Source: a virus. Taken from it: a stretch of DNA of 61,782 nucleotides. Positions 14,535 to 22,255 of this stretch are shown one piece after another. Each line of letters starts with the position of its first letter. Positions within the stretch are counted from its first letter, which is position 1. The stretch spans positions 1 to 61,782 of the IMG/VR virus record IMGVR_UViG_3300044922_000479. One strand, written 5' to 3'. The position numbers were made by a program, and so were the translations under genes. A model generated the notes under the pieces. It worked only from the letters and a program-made list of their open reading frames with translations. It had not been told where the DNA came from and made no database searches.

Positions 14535-15446
14535 ATGGCTATTACACGTTCCCAACTAGTAAAAGAACTTGAGCCCGGCTTGAACGCATTGTTCGGCTTA
14601 GAGTACAAGCGTTACGAAAACGAGCACGAGCAGATCTTCTCTATCGAGACTTCTGACCGTGCATTTGAAGAAGAGGTCATGTTGACTGGCTTCGGTTCTG
14701 CTCCAGTGAAAACTGAGGGTGCCGGCGTTCAGTACGACACAGCACTGGAATCCTTCACAGCCCGCTACACACACGAAACCGTTGCTATGGCTTTCGCGTT
14801 GACAGAGGAAGCTGTGGAAGATAACTTGTATGACCGCTTGTCAGGTCGTTATACCAAGGCTATGGCTCGTTCAATGAGCTTCACAAAGCAAGTAAAAGCT
14901 GCTTCTGTGTTGAACAACGGTTTCACTGGCGGCAACTATGCCGGCGGCGACGGCGTTGCATTGTTCGCAACCAACCACCCAACTGCTTTGTCTTCCAACT
15001 ATGCAAACACTCCCGCAGTGCCTGCAGACTTGAACGAGACATCGTTGGAGCAAGCCTTGATTGACATCGCAGCGTTTATCGACGAGCGTGGCTTGAAGGT
15101 CGCTTTGACTGGCCGCAAGATGATTGTTCCTAAGGAACTGCAGTTCACTGCAGAGCGCCTGATGAAGAGCACTTTGCGTACTGGCACTGCTGACAATGAT
15201 GTCAACGCCATCAAGTCTATGGGCATGCTCCCAGAAGGCTACTCTGTCAACCACTATCTGACAGACGTCAACGCTTGGTTCATCATCACTGATGCACCTA
15301 ACGGCTTGAAAATGTTCGAGCGCTCACCTATCAAGACAGCCTTTGAAGGCGACTTTGACACAGGTAACGTTCGTTACAAGGCTCGTGAGCGTTACAGCTT
15401 CGGCTGGTCTGACCCACGTGGCGCTTACGGTTCGCCCGGCGCATAA
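14535..15446 (+). CDS. Major capsid protein
   Basis: A 303-aa protein with the features of an HK97-fold/Mu-gpT-like major capsid protein: MAITRSQLVKELEPGLNALFGLEY, a bacteriophage-type segment YTHETVAMAFALTEEAVEDN, FATNHPTALSS, and a C-terminal TGNVRYKARERYSFGWSDPRGAYGSPGA, a common ending of this family. No N-terminal prodomain or delta region is visible. A strong terminator follows at 15467, so the gene probably ends a high-level transcript. Confidence 0.92.
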   Translation: MAITRSQLVKELEPGLNALFGLEYKRYENEHEQIFSIETSDRAFEEEVMLTGFGSAPVKTEGAGVQYDTALESFTARYTHETVAMAFALTEEAVEDNLYDRLSGRYTKAMARSMSFTKQVKAASVLNNGFTGGNYAGGDGVALFATNHPTALSSNYANTPAVPADLNETSLEQALIDIAAFIDERGLKVALTGRKMIVPKELQFTAERLMKSTLRTGTADNDVNAIKSMGMLPEGYSVNHYLTDVNAWFIITDAPNGLKMFERSPIKTAFEGDFDTGNVRYKARERYSFGWSDPRGAYGSPGA

Positions 15447-15463
15447 TATTTCTTCGGAAATAT
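15446..15463 (+). other. UUCG-tetraloop hairpin at the capsid stop codon
   Basis: ATATTTC and GAAATAT form a 7-bp stem closed by a TTCG loop; the first base belongs to the stop codon. UUCG loops are unusually stable and are often found at mRNA 3' ends. The terminator lies 3 nt further on. Confidence 0.6.
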
Positions 15464-15466
15464 GTG

Positions 15467-15493
15467 AAGGGGGCCTTGTGCCCCCTTTTCTTT
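15467..15493 (+). terminator. Intrinsic terminator after major capsid gene
   Basis: AAGGGGGC and GCCCCCTT form an 8-bp stem with a CTTGT loop, followed by TTCTTTT. The rest of the gap to 15594 holds an AT-rich segment with TATATT (~15500) and a GGGTCTATCCGG segment, possibly a new promoter region, but I cannot place one confidently. Confidence 0.85.
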
Positions 15494-15593
15494 TGTTGTA
15501 TATTGCATTTACTCCGGGTCTATCCGGTGCATCAAACAGTCCCGGCTGACGACATACAGATTGATGCGCCTAACTTGTATGTAAGGAAAAATC

Positions 15594-16097
15594 ATGGCAT
15601 CTACCACGTTTAATGGACCAGTTCGTTCCGAGAATGGCTTCCAGTCCATCACAAAAAGCGCTACCACTGGCGCAGTCACTGTCAACGCTACGTTTGGCGC
15701 TGCTACTAGCATAACAAGCTTGGTTTACAGAAATGAAAACCATCCTACAACTGCTGCGATTAACGCTACGGCTGTAGCTACTGCAGCAGAAGTTGCAACT
15801 GGCTACATCACTTCTACGTCAGCCGCCTCTACAACCATCACGTTGCCTACAGGCACATTGTTGGGTGCGGCAATTGGTGCTACTCGCGGTACCGTGTTGG
15901 AGTTGTATGTTGACAACACCGCTGGCGCAAGCACAGTCACTATGGCTGTTGCAACCAACGGTATTTTGTCTAGCGCTGCTGCTGATACAGCAGGCAGCTT
16001 TGGTGACTTGACAATTGCATCAGGTGCAACTGGCCTTGCCCGTTTCACTATCATGTTCTCCAGCGCAACGGCCTACGTGTTCACCCGTACTGCTTAA
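15594..16097 (+). CDS. Structural protein of unknown role (head fibre/decoration-like)
   Basis: A 167-aa protein dominated by Ala, Thr, Ser and Gly with almost no charge (MASTTFNGPVRSENGFQSI...), typical of beta-structured phage surface proteins. FNGPVRSENGF-type starts are common in capsid-adjacent proteins of marine and freshwater phages. It follows the capsid terminator and has AAGGAAAAATC before the ATG. No enzymatic motif is visible. Confidence 0.65.
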   Translation: MASTTFNGPVRSENGFQSITKSATTGAVTVNATFGAATSITSLVYRNENHPTTAAINATAVATAAEVATGYITSTSAASTTITLPTGTLLGAAIGATRGTVLELYVDNTAGASTVTMAVATNGILSSAAADTAGSFGDLTIASGATGLARFTIMFSSATAYVFTRTA

Positions 16098-16105
16098 TTG
16101 ATCTA

Positions 16106-16121
16106 GGGGGCCAAGGCCCCC
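16106..16121 (+). terminator. GC hairpin after the 15594 gene
   Basis: GGGGGCC and GGCCCCC form a 7-bp stem across AA, followed by GTTTAC. The core resembles the hairpin after the capsid gene, but the T tract is poor, so termination would be weak. Confidence 0.4.
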
Positions 16122-16140
16122 GTTTACAAGGAGATTAATT

Positions 16141-16434
16141 ATGGGTTTTCAATATGACGTAAAAGCGAAGACGATGGCTACTACTGCTGCCACCGGCATT
16201 GGTCAGCCTCGCGCGCGTATCAAAGCAGTCTACTTTGTTGCGGGGACCGCGGGCTACATTTCTTTTACAGATGGTGGCTCGGGCGGTGTAGAACGACTCC
16301 GTATTGCTGCTCCGGCCAGCACGGCAGGAAACGGCTCTACCTCTGTTTTAATTCCCGGAGACGGAATTGTCTTTTTAGATGATCCCTATTTAACAATCAG
16401 TGGCCCTACCTCGGTCACATTCTTCTACGGATAA
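16141..16434 (+). CDS. Small structural protein, function unknown
   Basis: A 97-aa protein with good AAGGAG 9 nt upstream of the ATG. It is Gly/Ala/Thr-rich and beta-predicted (RIKAVYFVAGTAGYISFTDG, then LRIAAPAST and SVLIPGDGIVF). It probably belongs to the virion, like its neighbours. I do not recognise a family. Confidence 0.6.
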   Translation: MGFQYDVKAKTMATTAATGIGQPRARIKAVYFVAGTAGYISFTDGGSGGVERLRIAAPASTAGNGSTSVLIPGDGIVFLDDPYLTISGPTSVTFFYG

Positions 16435-16444
16435 GGAGTCCAAA

Positions 16445-16627
16445 ATGGGACGAGCAGCAAAAATGGCAGATGATCAGTACCAAGGCGAAGTTCAGCCCGG
16501 TGCACAGAAACAAGACATGGCTAAAGGTGGCGCTAAGCAGACCCCTCGCAAAACAGTGGCTCCTTCTGGCTCCACTACCCCGCGTGGTGTAGGGTTGGCC
16601 CGTAACAAGCCCTGCAAAATGTATTGA
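16445..16627 (+). CDS. Small basic protein with GG and GVG-AR motifs
   Basis: A 60-aa protein. The ATG at 16445 has AAGGAGTCC upstream; an in-frame start further up overlaps the previous gene and lacks a ribosome-binding site. It contains MAKGGAKQ and ends RGVGLARNKPCKMY, very like the end of the 17131 gene (RGVGAARARTAMIY). It is basic and probably disordered. Such tails recur in aquatic phage virion regions; the role is unknown. Confidence 0.68.
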   Translation: MGRAAKMADDQYQGEVQPGAQKQDMAKGGAKQTPRKTVAPSGSTTPRGVGLARNKPCKMY

Positions 16628-16628
16628 A

Positions 16629-16883
16629 ATGGCTAAGTCTCCTGCTTGGCAGCGGAAAGAGGGCAAAAGTGCCAGTGGCGGATTAAACGCCAAGGGCCGT
16701 GCTTCTTACAACAAGGCCAATCCGGGTAAACCCGGATTAAAGGCTCCGCAGCCAGAGGGAGGTCCTCGCAAAGATTCATTCTGTGCCCGTATGGAAGGCA
16801 TGCGAAAGAAGAATACAAGCGAGAAGACAGCCAAGGATCCAAATAGCAGGATTAATAAGAGCTTACGGAAGTGGAAGTGCTAA
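16629..16883 (+). CDS. Small basic phage protein (DUF6321-like)
   Basis: An 84-aa, strongly basic protein with SGGLNAKGRASYNKANPG, KAPQPEGGPRKDSFCARM and MRKKNTSEKTAKDPNSRINK. These are hallmark strings of a small conserved phage protein family that I recall as DUF6321. It is encoded in the same spot, between capsid and neck genes, in many phages. It could bind DNA or act in assembly; nothing definite is known to me. It starts 1 nt after the previous stop. Confidence 0.75.
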   Translation: MAKSPAWQRKEGKSASGGLNAKGRASYNKANPGKPGLKAPQPEGGPRKDSFCARMEGMRKKNTSEKTAKDPNSRINKSLRKWKC

Positions 16884-17126
16884 ATGGAAGGCGTTGTTTG
16901 GAACATGATCCTGACGGCAGGCGTAGGATTTGTAGGATGGGTTCTGCGCGATAAAGCAGCAGAAATAAACCGTCTACAGATCTTGATTAATCGCACCCGC
17001 GAAGAAATTGCCAAGGAATATGTGACCAAAGCCGAAGTGCATGCAGACATCAACCGTGTTTTGGATAGACTAGACCGGTTGGATGAGAAGTTAGATCGTT
17101 TAATGGCAACAACTTTAAAAGGATAG
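16884..17126 (+). CDS. Small membrane-anchored coiled-coil protein
   Basis: An 80-aa protein. Residues 4-22 (VVWNMILTAGVGFVGWVL) form one hydrophobic segment, followed by a heptad-patterned helix to the end (INRLQILINRTREEIA..., LDRLDRLDEKLDRLM). This is a membrane anchor plus coiled coil. It lies in the virion block rather than the lysis block. It could be a minor virion or ejection component or an accessory lysis protein. Confidence 0.65.
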   Translation: MEGVVWNMILTAGVGFVGWVLRDKAAEINRLQILINRTREEIAKEYVTKAEVHADINRVLDRLDRLDEKLDRLMATTLKG

Positions 17127-17130
17127 CAAG

Positions 17131-17328
17131 ATGAACTACAAACACGGCGGACTCGCAAAAAAAGGCGAAGGCATTGCTAAAAAGGGCTTTGCTAAAGGCG
17201 GCATGGTTGCAGGCGTAAGCCAATCACAGGGTAAAACCTTGAACCAAAACGTTAAGAAAATGGAAGGTGACAAAGTTGCCGTCCGTGGTGTTGGCGCAGC
17301 CCGTGCCCGCACAGCAATGATCTACTGA
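17131..17328 (+). CDS. Small Lys/Gly-rich protein with GG motifs
   Basis: A 65-aa basic protein: MNYKHGGLAKKGEG, then GFAKGGMVAGV, and a C-terminal RGVGAARARTAMIY. The GG motifs match those in the large proteins at 5453 and 34015 and the small one at 16445. A ribosome-binding sequence AAAGGATAGCAAG precedes the ATG. The repeated motif suggests a common virion partner, but the role is unknown. Confidence 0.65.
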   Translation: MNYKHGGLAKKGEGIAKKGFAKGGMVAGVSQSQGKTLNQNVKKMEGDKVAVRGVGAARARTAMIY

Positions 17329-17329
17329 T

Positions 17330-18007
17330 ATGGCTGTTTCCGGCGTATCCGATTTTGATCTGCAGTTTGACGACCTCATAGCTGAGGCGTATGAGCGCTG
17401 CGGTATTGAGGTGCGCGACGGTTACGACATGAAGACGGCGCTTCGCTCCGTCAACTTGATTTTTGCAGAGTGGGCCAACCGTGGTCTTAATCTGTGGACG
17501 ATTGAGCAGCGCCAGCAGGTGCTGACTCCCGGTGTGTATGAGTATGACCTACCCGCAGACACGATTGACGGCCTCTCAGCCGTGATTCGGACCAATGCAG
17601 GCCAGTCTACCCAGCAGGACATCACAATCGACCGTATAGGCCGCGCTGAGTGGCTGCATGTGCCTAACAAGTTGACCCAGTCACGTCCTGCGCAGTACTA
17701 CATTCAACGCACAGTGCCGGCCAAGGTGTTTTTGTACCCAGCACCGGATGCAACGCAGACTTGGACGTTTGTCTACTATGCGATTCGCCGCATGGATAAC
17801 GCGGGCGGTTTTACTAACACTGCTGACATCTCTTTCCGATTCTTGCCTTGTTTAGCGGCAGCGTTGGCGTACTATTTGGCTGTCAAGAAAGCCCCTGACC
17901 GTGTCATGCTGCTCAAGCAAATGTACGAAGAAGAGTTTATGCGTGCAGCAGCAGAAGACCGTGAGCGCTCGGGCTTCTTTGTGGTACCTACGTATACACA
18001 GAGGTAA
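17330..18007 (+). CDS. P22 gp4-like head completion / tail adaptor protein
   Basis: A 225-aa protein with blocks seen in P22 gp4-like adaptors: FDDLIAEAYERCGIEVRDGYDMKTALRSVNLIFAEWANRGLNLW near the N-terminus and FRFLPCLAAALAYYLAVKKAPDR...YEEEFMRAAAEDRERS near the C-terminus. Such proteins bind beneath the portal to close the head and receive the tail. It starts almost at the previous stop and is followed 3 nt later by the next gene, consistent with one late operon. Confidence 0.8.
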   Translation: MAVSGVSDFDLQFDDLIAEAYERCGIEVRDGYDMKTALRSVNLIFAEWANRGLNLWTIEQRQQVLTPGVYEYDLPADTIDGLSAVIRTNAGQSTQQDITIDRIGRAEWLHVPNKLTQSRPAQYYIQRTVPAKVFLYPAPDATQTWTFVYYAIRRMDNAGGFTNTADISFRFLPCLAAALAYYLAVKKAPDRVMLLKQMYEEEFMRAAAEDRERSGFFVVPTYTQR

Positions 18008-18010
18008 CCC

Positions 18011-18340
18011 ATGGCCTATGTATCAGGCAAATTTGCAATTGCGCTGTGCGACAGGTGTGGCCAACGGTACAAACTCAATACGCTTACCAAGGAATGGACA
18101 GGCTTTAAGACCTGCCCTGAGTGCTATGAGCCCAAGCACCCACAACTTGAGCCAAAGCGTTCAATAAATGAGCCACAAGCCTTGCAACAACCTCGTCCAG
18201 AGAGTAGACTTGGGGTTACCGTCTACGTCGGGTTCACGGCTGATACTTCGTTTGCTAGTATCGGAATGATGCCGATGCCTTATGCCAAACCACTGACTGC
18301 TCAAGCAGTCCTTGGAACAGTCACAACGAGCATCACATGA
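18011..18340 (+). CDS. Zinc-ribbon phage protein
   Basis: A 109-aa protein with an N-terminal zinc ribbon: CDRCG (13-17) and CPEC (36-39). The surrounding text, KFAIALCDRCGQRYKL..EWTGFKTCPECYEPKHPQLEP, is highly typical of a small phage protein encoded among neck genes. The C-terminal half is Pro/Gln-rich and probably disordered. It overlaps the next gene by 4 nt (ATGA), so translation is coupled. It probably binds zinc; its exact role in the virion is unknown. Confidence 0.78.
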   Translation: MAYVSGKFAIALCDRCGQRYKLNTLTKEWTGFKTCPECYEPKHPQLEPKRSINEPQALQQPRPESRLGVTVYVGFTADTSFASIGMMPMPYAKPLTAQAVLGTVTTSIT

Positions 18341-19179
18341 CATACACCGAATTAAAAGCTGCCATCATTGCTTACACCGAAAATCAGGGGTTTACGGCCA
18401 CTGATTTAGCCACGTTTACAAAGCAGGCAGAGCAGCGCATTTACAATTCGGTTCAGATTGCCAATTTGCGCAAGAACGTTACGGGAGTCTTGTCTTCCGG
18501 CAACAAATATTTGGCTTGCCCTAACGATTATCTATCCAGCTATTCACTGGCTGTTTATCCATTTGTCAGCACGACTGCAACAGGTACTGCTGGTCAATCA
18601 ACAATTGTTGTAGCCAGCGCCTCGGGTATTGTTGTGGGTCAATATGCTGCTGGAACAGGTATTGGCACAGAAGCGGTAGTGACACTGATTGTGGGCACCA
18701 CTATCACACTGAGTGTGGCCAATAGTGGCACCGTGTCAGGAGCAGTGACGTTCCAAGGCGATTACACGTACTTGTTGAACAAGGATGTAAACTTTATTCG
18801 TGAGGTGTATCCTAATCCGCGTGATATAGCAATCCCTAAGTATTACGCTATCTTTGGCCCACAGTCCGCAAATGACGCTGAGTTGTCGTTCATTTTAGGA
18901 CCAACGCCTGATGCAAATTACTACGCTGAGTTGCATTACTACTACTATCCACCATCCATTGTGACTGCGGAAACAACGTGGCTGGGCGATAACTTTGACT
19001 CTGCACTTTTGTATGGTTGCTTGGTGGAAGCCTACACATACATGAAGGGCGAGCAGGATATGATGGTTTTGTACGATACCAAGTACAAAGAAGCACTGAT
19101 GCTCTTGAAGAACTTGGGTGATGGTAAGCAACGTGGTGACGCTTATCGCGACGGTCAACTTAAACTGCCTGTGAGGTAA
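18337..19179 (+). CDS. Neck / tail adaptor-like structural protein
   Basis: A 280-aa protein beginning MTYTELKAAIIAYTENQGF..FTKQAEQRIYN, an opening shared by phage adaptor-like virion proteins. An inserted Gly/Thr/Val-rich stretch of ~60 residues (about 85-145) looks like an Ig-like or beta-sandwich insertion. The C-terminal half resumes the core (VNFIREVYPNPRD, AELHYYYYPPSIV, LYGCLVEAYTYMKGE). It forms an operon with the zinc-ribbon protein (4-nt overlap). Confidence 0.72.
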   Translation: MTYTELKAAIIAYTENQGFTATDLATFTKQAEQRIYNSVQIANLRKNVTGVLSSGNKYLACPNDYLSSYSLAVYPFVSTTATGTAGQSTIVVASASGIVVGQYAAGTGIGTEAVVTLIVGTTITLSVANSGTVSGAVTFQGDYTYLLNKDVNFIREVYPNPRDIAIPKYYAIFGPQSANDAELSFILGPTPDANYYAELHYYYYPPSIVTAETTWLGDNFDSALLYGCLVEAYTYMKGEQDMMVLYDTKYKEALMLLKNLGDGKQRGDAYRDGQLKLPVR

Positions 19180-19182
19180 TAG

Positions 19183-19599
19183 ATGATTACAGCAGGACTT
19201 ACCGATAGTTTTAAGCAGCAGTTATTGCTGGGTGTGCATGATTTTGCAACGGATACGTTTCGTATTGCGTTGTATACGTCTTCTGCTACGCTAGGTCCCA
19301 ATACAACTATCTACAGCAGCACAAATGAGGTATCTGGAACAGGATACACCGCACCGGGTCTGGTTTTAACAAATATCACTATCCTTCTCTCACAAGGGGT
19401 GGCATATGTTAGTTTTGACAATCCTGCATGGGTAGGCGCAACATTTACCACGCGTGGAGCATTGATTTATAACGCTACCAAGGCGGGGAAATCAGTTGGC
19501 GTGCTTAATTTTGGTGTGGATCAGACCATGTTAGGCCAATCTTTTACCATTCAACTTCCGACAAACAATCCGGAAAACGCATTAATCCGCATCTCTTAA
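19183..19599 (+). CDS. Small beta-rich virion protein
   Basis: A 138-aa protein, MITAGLTDSFKQQLLLGVHDF..., with predicted beta strands throughout and no charge clusters. This start and the 'RIALYTSSATLGPNTTIYSS' block are common in phage virion proteins of unknown placement. It begins 3 nt after the previous stop. Probably a tail- or fibre-associated protein. Confidence 0.65.
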   Translation: MITAGLTDSFKQQLLLGVHDFATDTFRIALYTSSATLGPNTTIYSSTNEVSGTGYTAPGLVLTNITILLSQGVAYVSFDNPAWVGATFTTRGALIYNATKAGKSVGVLNFGVDQTMLGQSFTIQLPTNNPENALIRIS

Positions 19600-19609
19600 G
19601 GAGCCTCAC

Positions 19610-20173
19610 ATGAGCTTGGACAAAATCACCGCTACCGACCAAGTAGCCGCAATTACAAAATACAATACCATGCCTTCTGATGAGATGGCTATACACGGTA
19701 CATACCATGCTGTTTGCTACGGCGCTGATGGGCAAGTCAAATGGGAAGCCCCTATTGAAAACTTGGTAACGACTGTCGGTAAGAACTTGACCTTGGATAC
19801 TATCCTTGGCAACTCAGCCGCTGGTGCAGTTGTGATGGGTCTAAAGGGTGTGGGTACTGCTAACGTTGCAGACACACAAGCTTCTCACGCAAGCTGGTTA
19901 GAAGTGGGTGGCACTAACGCTCCTGCTTATTCTGGCAACCGTCCTACACCATCATTTAGCTCAGCCGCCGCTGCAAGCAAGGCTACGTCTTCTGCCGTGT
20001 CATTCTCTATGACCAGCACAGGTACTGTGGCGGGTTGTTTTATCAACATTGGCGGTAGCGCAACTAAAGATTCAACCACTGGCACATTGTTCTCTGCGGG
20101 TGATTTCTCTAGTTCTAAGGCTGTTGTTAATGGCGACACAATTGCGGTCACGTACCAGTTAACATTGACTTGA
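19610..20173 (+). CDS. Putative tail / structural protein
   Basis: A 187-aa protein, MSLDKITATDQVAAITKYNTMPS..., with AAGGAGCCTCAC upstream. It is rich in Ser, Thr, Ala and Gly and beta-predicted. The middle (TTVGKNLTLDTILGNSAA..VMGLKGVGT) resembles segments found in tail-associated phage proteins. No catalytic motif. Assignment to the virion is by composition and operon context. Confidence 0.62.
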   Translation: MSLDKITATDQVAAITKYNTMPSDEMAIHGTYHAVCYGADGQVKWEAPIENLVTTVGKNLTLDTILGNSAAGAVVMGLKGVGTANVADTQASHASWLEVGGTNAPAYSGNRPTPSFSSAAAASKATSSAVSFSMTSTGTVAGCFINIGGSATKDSTTGTLFSAGDFSSSKAVVNGDTIAVTYQLTLT

Positions 20174-20174
20174 T

Positions 20175-21011
20175 ATGGCGTTAGCTTGGGGTGACGGCGC
20201 ATGGGGTGATAACGCATGGGGCGGGGGGGAGACTTTTCCTGTCAGCGTTACTGAAACTACCGCATTAGCCGAATCCCAAGCTGCTGGGTTATTGATTGAT
20301 GTAAGTATTACCGAGTCGTTGACTGGTGGTACGTCTTGGGGTCAAGACGCTTGGGGTTCTGGTTCTTGGAGTGGCACATCAGGCATTCAGGATGTTCAGA
20401 CTGTAGCTTTGACAATGAATGTGGCAGTAGATGAGTCTGCTGCTATTGCTGAAGCCCAGTCTGCTACTGCGGTGTTTGCGGGGGCTGTAACGGAAACTGC
20501 TGCTATTGCTGAGGTAAATGAAGCAATAACCAGCTACAACGTCAGTGTGGCGGATAGCCAGACCATTACGGATGAGGAGGCAGCGCAGACAAGTTACAAC
20601 GAAAGCGTGTCGGAGTCAATGAGTATTGCGGATGTAGAGACAGCGGTTGCTACATTCTTGGGTGATATATCGGAGTCGATTGCAATAGCAGAAGCACAGG
20701 TGGCTGTGCTGATTATGACCATCAATGAGTCGATGGGTATTGCAGAAGGAACGACTGTAGGAACGTATTACCAAGAGTTTTTGACTGAGTCTGCGGCAAT
20801 TACGGATACAAATACGGGTGGTGCAAACTACCGAGTAAGCCAGACGGAAACGATGGCTATAACGGAAACAAATGGTGGACGCTTTTTGTGGGAAATTATT
20901 GATGACACACAGGGCGTTACATGGCAAAATATCAGCAATCCACAAACACCGGGCTGGTCGGATGTTGATACAACTGAATCGCCCGGTTGGACACAAATTT
21001 CTACACAGTAG
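20175..21011 (+). CDS. Repeat-built structural protein
   Basis: A 278-aa acidic protein. It opens with Trp/Gly repeats (GDGAWGDNAWGGG; repeated as GQDAWGSGSWSG). It then has about eight imperfect ~22-residue units of the form 'VSxTExxAIAExxxAxxxY' (about residues 25-235), and ends with Trp-rich pieces (VTWQNISNPQTPGWSD, SPGWTQIS). It starts 1 nt after the previous stop. The regular repeats suggest an elongated fibre or an appendage shaft. I recognise no enzymatic domain. Confidence 0.68.
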   Translation: MALAWGDGAWGDNAWGGGETFPVSVTETTALAESQAAGLLIDVSITESLTGGTSWGQDAWGSGSWSGTSGIQDVQTVALTMNVAVDESAAIAEAQSATAVFAGAVTETAAIAEVNEAITSYNVSVADSQTITDEEAAQTSYNESVSESMSIADVETAVATFLGDISESIAIAEAQVAVLIMTINESMGIAEGTTVGTYYQEFLTESAAITDTNTGGANYRVSQTETMAITETNGGRFLWEIIDDTQGVTWQNISNPQTPGWSDVDTTESPGWTQISTQ

Positions 21012-21020
21012 GAGCAATAA

Positions 21021-21836
21021 ATGGCAAAGACATCCCTTATAGGTCTAACCCTCCCGGCAACAGGCACGTTGTCCGGTCAGTGGGGCGACACAGTCAACAA
21101 CGCCATTTCCCAGATTGTGGACGTTGCGGTAGCGGGTACACAGACAATTACTGTTGATACAGACATTGATTTGGCGGTTACAGAGGGTACATACGCAAGC
21201 ACGGGCCTAACAGCCAATAGCTCTCAGTACGCTGTTCTTCTATGCACGGGCGCGCGTACAGCACTGCGCTTCATTAACACCCCCAAGCAGTCTAAGACCT
21301 ACGTTGTCATCAACGATACGACAGGCGGCTTTGCGGTAACAGTTCGTGGTGGCCCTTCAACTCCTACAACGGGCGTAACGGTAGCGGCTGGTACTCGTGC
21401 AATCATTGCTTGGAACGGTACAGACTTTGTTAATGTGGGCGGTGGTTCTGCGGCAGGTTCCAATACACAGGTTCAGTTCAATAGCTCTGGTTCATTTGGT
21501 GCTTCTGCTAACCTGACGTTTGACGGTACAACGCTGACAGCCAACGACATCATTGATTCTTCACTGACAGCCAGCAAGCCTGTATTCACAAACGGCAGTA
21601 AGAACTTGGTGTCTACTGGAACTTTGGGTGTGGATCAAGGCGGTACAGGTTTAACCACTTTGACTGCTAACAACGTTATTCTGGGTAACGGCGCATCCAA
21701 CCCAACTTTTGTAGCCCCCGGCACAAACGGTAATGTTTTGGTGTCTAACGGCACTACGTGGACATCTGCTGCACCTGCGGCATCTGGTGTATCTCAAGCG
21801 AGAGCAACGGCTATCGCAATGGTCTTTGGCTTTTAA
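21021..21836 (+). CDS. Putative tail fibre / appendage protein
   Basis: A 271-aa protein. The N-terminal part, MAKTSLIGLTLPATGTLSGQWGDTVN, is a common virion-attachment-like start in aquatic phage fibre proteins. The rest is Gly/Thr/Asn-rich with beta-helix-like patterns (TLGVDQGGTGLTTLTANNVILGNG, a frequent tail-fibre string). AGGAGCAATAA precedes the ATG. It lies directly upstream of the repeat fibres. A role as a fibre or fibre connector is inferred. Confidence 0.72.
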   Translation: MAKTSLIGLTLPATGTLSGQWGDTVNNAISQIVDVAVAGTQTITVDTDIDLAVTEGTYASTGLTANSSQYAVLLCTGARTALRFINTPKQSKTYVVINDTTGGFAVTVRGGPSTPTTGVTVAAGTRAIIAWNGTDFVNVGGGSAAGSNTQVQFNSSGSFGASANLTFDGTTLTANDIIDSSLTASKPVFTNGSKNLVSTGTLGVDQGGTGLTTLTANNVILGNGASNPTFVAPGTNGNVLVSNGTTWTSAAPAASGVSQARATAIAMVFGF

Positions 21837-21845
21837 GGAACTATC

Positions 21846-22241
21846 ATGGCAAATCCAAATCTTTTCGCCGCGACCACAGCGTCAGGCACAACTACATACC
21901 TCACACCTAGCGCAACAACCGCAGTGGTTTTGGTTCCTAACGCCGCTTCTAGCGGTCAGGTCTTCAAGATCAACAACATTGTTGCGGCTAACGTGAACGG
22001 TTCTGCGGCAGTGGATACTACTGTAGCTATCTACACAAACGGCGCGGTAGCTCAAGGCTCTGCTCCTAGTGGCGGTACAGCGTACCCCATCGTGTCTACT
22101 GTGTCTGTACCTGCTGATGCTTCTTTGATCGTAACGGACAAGACTACAGCCTTGTATTTGATGGAAGGCTCATCAATTATTGTTACTTCCGGTACAGCCA
22201 GCGGCATCACATACAGTATTTCATACGAAGTAATTTCCTAA
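21846..22241 (+). CDS. Small beta-rich structural protein
   Basis: A 131-aa protein, MANPNLFAATTASGTTTYLTPS..., beta-predicted, with alternating small hydrophobics and Thr/Ser. Similar short proteins accompany fibre genes in related phages. The region upstream has AAGGAACTATC. No motif is recognised. It is probably a fibre-associated or decoration protein. Confidence 0.62.
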   Translation: MANPNLFAATTASGTTTYLTPSATTAVVLVPNAASSGQVFKINNIVAANVNGSAAVDTTVAIYTNGAVAQGSAPSGGTAYPIVSTVSVPADASLIVTDKTTALYLMEGSSIIVTSGTASGITYSISYEVIS

Positions 22242-22255
22242 TTTAGGAGGGCATC

